From Musa acuminata AAA Group (Eukaryota > Streptophyta > Magnoliopsida > Zingiberales > Musaceae), in contig NC_088331.1 in the NCBI RefSeq assembly GCF_036884655.1, forward strand, positions 21,006,001 through 21,070,000: a DNA stretch of 64,000 nucleotides, in the 5' to 3' direction. Within the stretch, counting starts at the first letter, position 1. Each line of letters opens with the position of its first letter. The notes under the pieces are model-generated. The model did no database searches, was not told where the DNA came from, and was given only the letters and a program-made list of their open reading frames with translations. This document shows, in pieces, positions 10,631-21,783 of this stretch. Both the position numbers and the translations under genes were made by a program.

Positions 10631-11542
10631 ATGACTTTTCAAGAGGGCTGTTCGGTCCTTCGTCCACCGTTCTTTAACGGATTGGACTACACTTATTGGA
10701 AAACTCGAATGAGAGTTTTCTTAATTTCTCTAAATCTGGATTTATGGAATATCATTGAAAACGGTTTTCAACTTCCCTCCAAACCGATGATCGAATGGTC
10801 GGATTTGGAGAAGAAGAATTTTTCTTTAAACGCAAAGGCTATGAATGCCTTATTTTGCGCATTGGACAAAAATGAGTTCAATCGGATTTCTACGTGTGAA
10901 ACGGCTTTCGATATTTGGCGCACTCTTGAAATCACGCACGAGGGAACTAGTAGAGTCAAAGACTCGAAAGTTAATATTTTACTGCTTGATTTCGAGCTTT
11001 TTCATATGAAACCAAACGAAACCATTGTTGACATGTACACCCGATTTACGGATGTCGTCAATGGTTTGAAATCACTTGGTAAAAGCTTTTCGGATTTTGA
11101 ACTCGTTAACAAAGTTTTGCGCTCACTTTCTAAAACTTGAGATTCAAAAGTAACTGCTATTCAAGAATCGAAAAACTTGAACCAATTTCCACTTGAAGAA
11201 CTAATTGGTTCATTGATCACATATGAAATGACGTGCAATGCACGTGAAGAACTTGAGAACCACCTTCCAAAGAACAGGAAGGATTTGGGACATAGAATAT
11301 TTGAAGACCACTCGAGCATAAGCTCAAGTGATGGTGAACTTAAACTACAAATGAAACGAAAATTAAAAAGCAAAAAGAATCAAACTACTTGCTTTAAACG
11401 CAAGAAGAAGAACAAAAATTGGGATGAATCGAGCTCCTCCGAAGAAGAGAAAGTCAACAAAAGCAAGGCGGCAAACTACGCCTTAACAGCCTACAATGAT
11501 GAGGTAATCGAAATCCCCCTAATTTACTTCGAAATTACATGA
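10631..11542 (+). pseudogene. Split gag of gag-only element, copy 2
   Basis: The same length as copy 1, with only a few substitutions (Ser to Asn near 11016; others near 10650, 11268 and 11297). The TGA at 11138-11140 is in the identical place and the downstream frame is open to 11542. The absence of other stops or indels in both copies suggests recent duplication of one unit, or some constraint on the sequence. No zinc knuckle is present. Confidence 0.8.
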
Positions 11543-13715
11543 TGCTTTTCATGATGCATTTTTCTTTTTCTTTAAATTTTCTTGAAAATTATATTTTTAA
11601 TAATTTAATAATGAAAATGCAAAAATATGATCATGCTTGTAATCTTGAAAATGATAATGAAAATTGCATGTCTTATGTTAATGCAAGATAGAAATCTAAT
11701 GATTTTACACCTAGTGAGATTAATCTTATTTATGTGCTTGAGAAGCAAGAATGTATATTTTGATGATTTTCATATTGCTTTTCAATGACGATACATGGCT
11801 TTTGTCTGGAAGGCTTGATATTTTTCATTGTCTTTGTTTATTAAATATAATGTATGGTTTTGACATAAAAATAAAGATTTGAGCATGCTATTATAAAGTC
11901 AATCATAAATTAAAACTAAAGAAGTTTTAGGCATTTATAAGAATCATTCAAAATTATGTTCAATGAAACCTTGCTTAATGTTGCAATGAAAATATTAAAG
12001 TTATACTTGATGATTTCAGATTTGACAAATGCTACACTTTAAATATGAATCATTCTTCAATCAGATTAAATGCTTCAATCATTTTCTATCTCTAAGAGTT
12101 CTCGATTTTGGTGAAATACAAGTGATAAATTCATTTATGATATCTTGTAAATCACTTGAATTATGAATGAGTTTTACTTTTTTATGATGTGTTAAAAGAA
12201 TCACTTAAAAAGAAAATGTTTTTCCCATTTTATCGAGATTAATGATTTCATGATATTATGTGAATCTCGAAACTGATTTTGATGAAATAGTAATAACGTT
12301 ATTCATGTTATGAATCTTAAAAATGATTGAAATATTTAACACTTTTATGCTCTTCCCCCTACTTTCTTCTTGTTTTCAATGATAAAATGGGGAGAAGTTG
12401 TGATCATGCATGGTAGGATATAATTTGACAAAATTGATACCATCATGATATGAAACATTTATAATGTACAATTATGCATGCAATACTTGTGCTTTCTAAT
12501 TATGATGTGATGTATTGCATATGATGTAAATCATGATTTAAAATGCTATGAGTGCCAAGTTACACATTTTGAGAAGAAATTGTTATATTGAAATATTAAT
12601 GTAATTATGAATGGTGATATGATATCATGCATGTAATACTTCAATTTATGATAATGATGCATGCTATGATAAAATATTCATGATGAAAAATTATCTTGAC
12701 ATTCATAACTTGATTATTCATCATTTGTCATGATTTTGAAATCGTTGTAAAAGGAAAAGAGAACTACAAAACTGTATTCTCTCTTTCTTTTTTACAATGA
12801 CAAAGGGGGAGATAGCTAGCTTGTACAAGTCAAGAAGATGCAAAAACTTGATTTGCTAGCTTACCTATTTTAAGAAGCAAAGATTGCTAACTTGCTTATT
12901 TCAAGAAGAAAAATTGTCTTCTTGAACATCACTATCTTGAATATCTTAAGAAGCAAAACTTGCAATTTGCACATTGCAATAGGAAGCAAGAATCATGAGC
13001 TTACACAAGAAATTTATCTTGCATTTGCTTTCGAAATTTTTGCTAGCTTATATATTGTGGAACTTGTATATCGTAAAAATTGCTAGCTTGTTGGTCTAAA
13101 GAGAAGCAAAAAGTTGCTATCTCAAAAGAAGCAAATGTGCTATCTTGCCTATCTCAAGAGGCAAAAATGCTAACTTGCGCATCTAGCAAAGTGAGCAAAA
13201 TTTTCAAGAAGCAAGAGTTGCCTTCTTGAACATCTCTAATTTGCTAGCTTGCATGATGTAGAACTTGCTATCTTGAACATTACCAAAAGTGCTATCTTAT
13301 ATGCTATAAAACTTGCATATCTAAAACTTGATAGCATGAATGTTCTAAGCATGATGTAACACTTGCTAAATCTTCTAGCTCCAAGATTGCATGATGATAA
13401 AACTTGATACTATGTTTTTCATGCAATGAGTTGAACCAATATCACACACAAACACTTGATTGTGATACTTCTCCTTTTTTTTTTATGACAAAGGGGGAGA
13501 AGTATGTTGATGAAAGTATGTTGATGACATGACATGTGATGCATAAGTTTATGCATATGTTCATGTTGACGTATTGCAAGTATTCATGATGAATATTGCA
13601 ATGACTTGAATTCAGTTTGAATTCAAGGTTCTATCAATATGGCATATTGATAGGGGGAGTTTGTTTAAACTCCGGGAGTTAAGTTTAACTCCGTCATCAA
13701 GTGGTTGTCATCATC
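11543..13715 (+). other. Non-coding 3' half of internal region, copy 3
   Basis: Appears identical over long stretches to 5797-7969. It ends in the PPT at 13716-13728. Confidence 0.85.
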
Positions 13716-13729
13716 AAAAAGGGGGAGAT

Positions 13730-16363
13730 TGTTGAATCTCGTATTTTGATGATGAAACTACTTGATATATGTTTCTGATTTAATCTGCGTTTTGAGTGAC
13801 GCAGGATGCTTCGATCAGGATGAGACAATTAAAGCAGGATAATCATGTTGTGCCGAAGGAACATGTCAGAAGATTGGACGTCGGGCCGGTGGATCGGTCG
13901 ACGTATCGACAGAAGGCTTCGGGCCGTGGACTCGGGCATCGGGCCAAGAAGAGCGGGTATTGTGCCAAGGATATCGGAGTTGCGGAGTCGACTGGCCGAT
14001 TGGGCAATAGGCTGCAGAAGAGGACGATGCGCCGAAGAATCGGACGAAGCGTCGAGGGACCAATGACATGTCGGACAACTTGGTTAATTGCTTAGGATTA
14101 ATTGTCTCGATCGAAGTTTTGTTTTGTTGTGCAGGATTAACTACGATGAAAGTTAGACAAGCAGCAGGAGTTGCGCCGGAGTCAAGATCATGATCACGTT
14201 GGGAGTTCGAGAGTTCGACGGAAGTTCGGACAGTCGTCGGAGGTTCAGCGAGAACAGATCCGAGAAGTCCAGAAGCTTGCCAAGCGAAGCTCGTCGGAAC
14301 TCGCCAAGTGGATCGTCACAAAGTCCAGGAGTATGCCAGATGTCCGCAGAAGGATCACCGAGGGTTTATCGGATGATCGACGGAAGTTGGCCGGAAACTC
14401 GCCGGAAGAAGCGATTGACGCATCGGAGCAAAGCTGCAGAAGTTGTCTTAGAGTTAATCGTAGTTAGCATGATGATTAAGCATGAAAATGGGAGGTGAAC
14501 CCATTAGCTTAATCTTGGGGCAATTGGGCCCCTGAAAAGATTCAAATTGGGCCGAATGGAGTGAACCATTCGGACCCTGATTGCACCAGGAGGTGCAACC
14601 GCCCCAGCCAGGAGGTGCAACCGCCTGGGCTGTAAGGTTGGGAGGTGCAACCGCCCCAGCCAGGAGGTGCAACCGCCAGGGCTGCGAGGCTGGGAGGTGC
14701 AACCGCCCCAGCCAAGAGGTGCTACCGCCCAGAGCTCAGTCTTCGAGCTAGACTGGGCGGTGCAACCTCCTCTGTCAAGAGGTAGCACCGCCAGAGCTCA
14801 AGTTTCGAGCTCTGCCAGGCGATGCAACCACCGAGCTCAGTCTTCGAGCTCAGGCAGAGAGGTGCATCAGCCTGAGCTCAGTCTCGAGCTCTGCCAGGTG
14901 ATGCAATCACCAAGCTCAGTCTTCGAGCTCTGGCAGAGAGGTGCATCAGCCTGAGCTCAGTTTCGAGCTCTGCCAGGTGATGCAACCACCGAGCTCAGTC
15001 TTCGAGCTCTGCCAGGTGATGCAACCATCGAGCTCAGTCTTCGAGCTCTGGCAGAGAGGAGCAATCGCCTGAGCTCAGTCTTCGAGCTCTGCCAGGCGGT
15101 GGCACCTCTCCAGTCAAGAGGTGCAACCGCCTGATCCCAGAATTCTGGGATTTGATCGATTTGATCGTTTTGAGCTCGAATTTTGAATTGGGTTGGGGCC
15201 TATAAATACCCCACCCATTCAGCACTGAAAAGATACAGACCTACACCGAAATCTTGATCTTTTCTGTGATTCTAAGAAGCTCAAAAGTGTTGTAAAGCCT
15301 TTAAGTCTCCTCCTTCTGTTCTTCAAGTTTTCAATTGTAAAGTGAGGAGAGAAAGGTCTGTAAAGGTTGTCTCCTAAGCCTGTCAAAAGGAGAGAAACTG
15401 TAAAAGGGCAGTTAGCCTTCGCCCATTGAAGGAAGGCACCTAGTTGACGTCGGCAACCTCGTCGGTGGAGGAAGCCAAAAGTGGAGTAGGTCAAGGCTGA
15501 CCGAACCACTCTAAATCTCTGGTTTGCGTTTATTTTCGAGCACTTTATCATTACTGCAAACCTCCTTCATCACTACTGCTCTCTGCGCTTTCACGAACAA
15601 GTTCTAAGTGCTGTTCTTCCGAATCTGCATTCAGACGTAAATTCGTATTTTCATACATTACAGTTTACGTTTACGTTTGATTCTGCAGAACTATCTTCCG
15701 TGCTTTTACGAACGAGCTTCTTTGTAGTTTACACTTACATTTTGATCCTATTGATAACTGCAAACTGTCCTCTACAATTTTACGAACGAGTTTCAACATT
15801 TAGACGTAAAACTGCATTCAGACGTAAATCGGCTTTCCTCGCTCAATCATCAGATTTCAGTTCACGTTTACGTCTTGATTTCAACTGCATACTGCCTTCT
15901 GCGAGTATACAAACAAGTTTCAAAGTTTAGACGTAAATCTGCGTCTAGACGTAAAACTGCGTTTAGACGTAAATCTGCGTTTAGACGTAAATCTGAGTTT
16001 AAGACGTAAATCTGAGTTTAGACGTAAATCTGTGTTTAGACGTAAAACTGCGTTTAGACGTAAATCTGCGTTTAGACGTAAATCTGCGTTTAGACGTAAA
16101 TCTGCGTTTAGACGTAAATCTACGTTTAGACTTAAAACTGCGTTTAGACGTAAATCTGAGTTTAAACGTAAACTGCGCTTAGACGCAAAACTGCGCTTAG
16201 ACGCAATCTGCGCTTAGACGCAAACTACACTTAGATACAAACTGAGAATTTGTTTTTGCATCATAATAGTTTTTGAACGAACGCAGCTTTTGGTTTTTAA
16301 TCGCTATAAGATTTCCGCTGCACTAATTCACCCCCCCCCCTCTTAGTGCTCTCGATCCTAACA
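13730..16363 (+). mobile_element. Array LTR 3 (2634 bp), terminal
   Basis: Same modules as LTRs 1 and 2. The TATA box is at 15201-15208 and the 18-bp array at about 15926-16238. It ends GATCCTAACA at 16363. No PBS follows; the next base belongs to the gag of minus-strand element F, so this is the outer right LTR of the array. Confidence 0.95.
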
Positions 16364-17807
16364 GAATGGACAATGATACGTTTTATGTCCATGTTTGTAA
16401 CAAAAGTTACATTTGCTTTGGTGTTGAACATGTAAGATAGTGCCTTTTATGAAGGTGGTTGGATTTTAGTGAGGACTTCTCACGAATCCGATTCCACTTC
16501 TTTTGGGAACGTGACCCTTGTTTGCAAGGATCATGTTCAAAGACTTGCTACCAACCTCGAATTTCTTCTAGGTGTCCTTAAGTAGCAAGTTTTCCTTTTG
16601 GAGAGTTTCTAGATCATGATATTTTTCACATTGAGCTAAACTATCGTGATATTCAGTTTTTAATTTATCAAAATTGCTAACAAGACTATCATGCTTATTT
16701 TTCAGTAATTTATATTTTCTATTAATTGTTTGCATTTATCAAATAAGTCATGGAAGGTATTTAATAATTCATCAAATGATAAATCTGCATCAATTAAATT
16801 TGTTACCTCTTCTTTGATGGCCATTAAGACATAATGAGCAACTTGCTCGGTGTTCGACTCCTGTTCTTCGGACGCACTCGAGTCATCCCACGTTGCTTTG
16901 AGTGTCTTCTTCTTTGATATTCTCTTCTTGGCTTGGGGACAATCACTTTTTTAGTGTCCTGGCTTTTTGCATTCGTAACAAATAACTTGGTCCTTTTTGG
17001 GTTCAACTTTATCTTTTGTGTTACTTTTAAAGTTGTTTCTCTTAATGAATTTTTTGAATTTCCTTGTTAGAAGTGCTAAGTCATCGTCACTGTTCTCATC
17101 ACTTGAGTTTTCTCTCAAGTGGTCATCTAAAGTTCTAAGTGTCATATCCTTCATGTTCTTTGGAAGGATGTCTTCTTACTCTTCATGAGCCTTGCAAGTC
17201 ATTTCATAGGTCATTAATGACTCGATTAGTTCTTCAAGAGGGAAGTTGTTTAAATCTTTAGCCTCTTGAATAGTAGTGACTTTAGGTCCCAACTCTTAGG
17301 AAGGGATCTTAGAATCTTATTTACGAGCTCAAAATCCGAAAAACTTTTGCCGAGTCCTTTTAGACCATTGACGACATCCGTGAAACGGGTGTACATGTCG
17401 TCAATAGTCTCGCTCGGTTTCATTCGGAAAAGTTCAAAAGAATGTATTAAAAGATTGATTTTTGACTCTTTCACTCTACTTGTGCCTTCGTGTGTCACTT
17501 CGAGTGTATGCCAAATATCAAACGTGGTTTCACAAACCGAAACACGATTGAACTCATTTTTATCAAGCGCACAAAATAAGGCATTCATAGCTTTTGCATT
17601 AAGAATGAAAGTCTTCTTTTCCAATTCATTCCAATCGATCATTGGAAGAGAAGACTTCGAAAATCCATTTTCGACAAGATTCCAAAGTTCAAAATCCATT
17701 GAAATAAGGAAGATCCTCATTCGGATCTTCCAATAGGTGCAGTCCATCCCATTGAACATGGGTGGACGTGTAATAGAGTGGCCATCTTGGTTTCCGACAT
17801 ATGCCAT
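16364..17807 (-). pseudogene. Gag remnant of element F, cut by the array
   Basis: Reads from ATG at 17807 leftwards. The first 170 or so codons closely follow the Gag of C (ITRPPMFNGMDCTYWKIRMR, MNALFCALDKNEFNRVS, SLPKSW). A one-base loss near 17287, just after the SLPKSW motif, shifts the frame. The CCHC region (CYECKKPGH then a stop, then SDCPQ) is recognisable near 16950-16985. The second zinc knuckle region is near 16364-16420, where the array interrupts it. Trp173 is kept here, unlike in the gag-only family. The rest of gag and pol should lie left of the array, off the window. Confidence 0.88.
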
Positions 17808-17843
17808 CTCTCTTGGGTTTTAATCTGTTTGAGAGTTAACCCC

Positions 17844-17855
17844 GCTCCGATACCA
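17844..17855 (-). other. PBS of element F, one mismatch
   Basis: Reverse complement of TGGTATCAGAGC with one change (GCTCCGATACCA on the plus strand), two bases from the LTR. Confidence 0.85.
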
Positions 17856-17857
17856 AT

Positions 17858-19374
17858 TGTTAGGATCAAGAGCACTAAGAGGGGGGGGGGGTGAATTAGT
17901 GTAGCGGAAAACTTTCGACGATTAAAACTACGTTCGTACGTTGAAATCTGATTCCGACGTAAAAGTCGTTTCGTGCAGATAATAACTTTGAAAGCTTACG
18001 GAAATGTATTTGAAGTAAAGGCAGGAAGTTTGCAGTTAAGATAGAAATCGGAATGTAAGCGCAAACTGAAATATGATGTTCGTACAATAAAACTGATTTC
18101 CGACATAAAACAGTTTTCGGAAACTTGAAAGTGAGTTCGTAAAAGAGCAGAAGGCAGTAAGCTATTGAGGAGGTTTGTAGTAAAGATAAAATGCTCAAAG
18201 TAAATGCAAATCGAGATTTAGAGTGGTTCGGTCAATCTTGACCTACATCCACTTTTGACTTTCTTCACCAACGAGGTCACCGACGTCCACTAGAGACCTT
18301 CCTTCAATAGGCGAAGGCCATCCACCCTTTTATAGTTTCACTCCTTTTGACGGGCTTAGGAGACAACCCTTACAAACTTTTCTCTCCTCTCTTGAAAGAT
18401 CAAAACTTGGAAAAAGAGGGAGGAGAACTTCTAGCCTTTACAATACTTTTGAGCTCTAAAAATCACAGAGTAAGATTGGATTTTCAGTGCCCTTTCATGC
18501 AGGAAAGTGTGGGGTATATATATGCCCCAAACTAGTTTGAATTTGGAGCTAAAAAATATCTTTTCCCAGATTTTCGGGGTCCTGGCGGTACCACCTCCTA
18601 ACTGGGGCGGTACAATTGCTTGGTAGCTCGGATACTAAGCTTCTGGGCGGTGCCACTACTTGACAGGGGCGGTTGCACCTCCTAGTCTCGCTCGGAGACT
18701 GAGCCCTGGCGGTGCCATTGCTTGTCAGGGGCGGTTACACCACCCAATCTCGCTCGGAGACTGAGCCCAAGCGGTGCCACCGCTTGCCTGGGGCGGTTGC
18801 ACTGCCCAGCTTTCTTGGGAGACCCTCTCCTGGGTGGTGCCACCGCCTAGTAAGAATTCTGGTTCGAATGGGTTGATCCATTCGGCCCAATTTGGGTCTG
18901 TCAAGGGCTCAATTGCCCCCAAATTAAGTTAATAAGATCATCTCTCATTCCTAACTTAATCTACATGCTAACTATGACAATTCTTAAGACATTTACTATA
19001 GCTTGCTCTGGTACGTCAATCGCTTCTTTCGGCGAGCTTCCAGCGAACTTCCGGCGAACATCCGATGAACCTCCAGCGATGCTCCGACGGACTTCCGGCA
19101 AACTCCTGGACTTGCGACGATCAACTTGGCGAGTTCCGACGAGCTTCTTTTGGCAAGCTCTTGGACTTCTCGGATTTGTTCCCACAGAACCTCTGACGAC
19201 CGTCTGGACTTCCGTCAAGCTCTCGAACTCCCAACGTGATCATAGTCTTTGACTCTGGGTCAACTCCTGTTGCATGTCTTACTTTCATCGTAGTTAATCC
19301 TATACACTTATCTCAACATATGGATTAGATAACAAATGACAATTGACTTCATCATCAAAATCCAAGATACAATA
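17858..19374 (-). mobile_element. 5' LTR of element F (1517 bp)
   Basis: On the plus strand it begins TGTTAGGATC and runs to GATACAATA at 19374, where young relatives read GATTCAACA, so the outer end has decayed. It is a shorter subtype than B and C: it lacks the long 18-bp array and has an older, more diverged GGCGGTGCCACC-type minisatellite (about 18590-18860). The CCTTC/GAAGG hairpin is at 18301-18317. The 5-bp flank is ATATG (19375-19379). Confidence 0.88.
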
Positions 19375-21134
19375 ATATGATGGAGGCTGCTGGTCTCATA
19401 ATTGTTTGTGTGAAGACACTATGGATATAATGTAGGTACTTATTGGAGAATAAATTCATTGAATGATCTACTCACGGAATGCTCGATGGTTAATGATATC
19501 TCATGGTTAGAAAGCAGTTTCGTAGTCCTAATTGTGTATCTAATCCTTAGACTTGAGACACTAAGAATGTCTTATATGAGTACTCCACTCTTTGATACTA
19601 GACTTATAGGTTCAAAAGTTTCAGATCTAGCATAACCGATCATCAGACGTTGTAGCTAATCTTATGAAAGTAATTGAGTATCAATAGAAGATTATCCGCT
19701 CTTGGTGTCATGAGAAGAATATCTTGTGTGCTCTCGCTTAAGCAAATCCCTAGCTAGGGTCATTCAAATTGAGAGAGAAAGAGTTCTCCGAGAAAATCTA
19801 ATTAAAGCGAGGCTTGAGTAGATTCCGTATGGGCATGATAGCACCATACTCAGTATATGATTTCTGGGATATTAGATGGATAAGAGACTATAGATACACG
19901 GTAACTTAGGATAGACAAGTCCAATGGATTATATCCTCCTATACCATTTATGGACAATGGTGTAGTGGCTTAGTATGTCCATAGTTAATGAGTTGAGTGA
20001 ACTATTATGAGATGATAATTCATTGAATTAGAAGGAGTTTTAATAGGTGCAACTTATGGCCAACTTGGTATTGGACTTAAAGGGTTATACACATATGGTA
20101 GATGACAGACGAATAGAGGATTAGATATGTGATATCCAATAAGCTCATGTTTTATTGGATCCGTTGGGTAAGACATAATAAGTGCTTAGAGTGGATAATT
20201 GGATGGAGATCCAATTTTCATTAAGCTAGAAATAATTGAATAGAGATCCAATATCTAAAATGCTAGGGTAATTAAATGAAGATCCAATACCAATAGGGCA
20301 GGATCCATTAGGGTTCATATATAGGACTATCTATGAAAGGGATATGAGACTAGAAGGGTTATAAGGCTGAACCCCTTTAGTCACCACATCCCTAACCTCC
20401 CTCCTTCTTCCTCCAGTGATTTGCCCCTTCTCTGGCATGAGATGATGACAAGAGAGCTGCCCCTTTGCCGTTGCCCTGTTTGTATTGTTGTGTGCAAAAG
20501 CGAGGAAAGAATGCCTTACGCAAGGAGGTGCATCATCGCTTCATCCATCATGTATATCACCACTAAAGAGGAGCTTATGAGAGCTCCTTCATCTATGGAC
20601 TTGGATATGCAATTTTGGGAATATACACAGTTTTTGGTTTCATAAGTCTTTCACTTTCAATCATCGCACAAACAAATATCCTATATTGTTCTTTTAAGAA
20701 ACCAGTTTTGTTTTCTATTTTTTGTTGTGTATGTGATACTCTCCCAAGGTTTCCCATTGTGTTTGAGTTTTAATAAGTAATCCTTAGTACTAGAGAGGGG
20801 GAGGCATGCTCATGTGTGCATAGAGATTGATCTCTCGCTTTCTCTTAAATAGAACATCTTGATTGGTAGACCTTAATATGGGATTGATCTCTCGCTTTTT
20901 CAGATTATCTCTTATAAAAACATCTCTTCTATTTGATTTTATTGTGCTTGTATTGGACATAACCTTTCTACATGTTCGATGAGGGTAGGTTAGTTGAAAG
21001 CCATTCCCTCCTCTATTGGTGCTATAGTGGTTGAGTAACCTAGGGGGTGCAGGATGGCTCGACCATCACTAGTGAAGGTAAGAGGGAGGAGCTTATCTAT
21101 GGTCTCTGGATTGGGGTCAATTAGTAGAGGGCTA
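19375..21134. other. Unassigned sequence between F and T
   Basis: No coding motif is recognisable. Three imperfect GAGATCCAAT-like repeats lie at 20208-20293, and an ATTGATCTCTCGCTTT repeat occurs twice (20826 and 20882). The character (polyadenylation-like AT runs, CT-rich 20390-20415) resembles a decayed LTR or leader, but I cannot name a family. Confidence 0.4.
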
Positions 21135-21741
21135 TGATGGGGATATAAACAGGAATAACCTTTGTATATGAACAAATACTAGAAGACCATAATACGTAGG
21201 AGAATTAAATGGAACCACAATCAAATAGAACACCAAGATATACGTGGAAAATCCCTTCAATGTGAAGGGTAAAAACCATAGGGCAAACTAGAGATAATCC
21301 AATATGAGAATAATGAATATACAAATCTCAATCTCTTGCCCTAAACCCTAGCAACAATCACAAGAGAACAACTGGGATACAAGGATCACGTCACTGTCCA
21401 CGATATCTAAAACCTCCCCAAGTAATCATAGTAAGAGTCTACTGTAGATTTGATCTAACCTGAGATGAGAACACTACTAGATGATTGAGAACAACCTCTC
21501 TGCGTTGTCCTTGTCTTCTTCCCTTTCTTTCTCTTCCTTTTCTACCTTGTTTTCCTCCTTTTCTTTGGAATCCTGTGGCTCTATTCTTCTCCCATGTTAC
21601 TGCCCTATTTATGTCTTTTTCTACCTCCAAAACACAGCCACCACACCCCTCCTAATGTTAATTAAGGTTAGGTTAAGAGGGGTTAAGCTGTGGGCTGCCC
21701 AAGCCCACTATGGGCTGAATCTGTGGGCTACCAGCCCAACA
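21135..21741 (-). mobile_element. 3' LTR of element T (607 bp)
   Basis: Plus strand TGATGG...CCAACA. It matches 26034-26639 along its whole length with scattered differences. A PPT complement (ACCTCCCCCTT) follows at 21742-21752. Confidence 0.88.
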
Positions 21742-21752
21742 ACCTCCCCCTT
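21742..21752 (-). other. PPT of element T
   Basis: AAGGGGGAGGT on the minus strand, directly beside the 3' LTR. Confidence 0.8.
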
Positions 21753-21783
21753 CAGCCCATAAGGGAGGCTGTCCCATGACTCC

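Larger units (their letters stand above)
1..16363 (+). mobile_element. Tandem array of gag-only SIRE-type retroelement (LTR-int-LTR-int-LTR)
   Basis: Three LTRs (2181-4834, 7984-10580, 13730-16363) alternate with internal regions 1-2180 (5' part off the window), 4835-7983 and 10581-13729. The two complete internal regions are both exactly 3149 bp and differ at only a few bases. Each internal region has a PBS directly after the LTR, a split gag, about 2.2 kb of non-coding DNA and a PPT directly before the next LTR. There is no protease, integrase, RT or RNase H. Neighbouring units share LTRs and no target duplication lies between them. That is the layout expected from unequal recombination between LTRs, rather than separate insertions. 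The right edge joins directly to the gag of minus-strand element F. Confidence 0.93.

Noticed and set aside
20421..20645. 74-codon ORF in unassigned sequence
   Set aside because: No motif, short, no supporting context.
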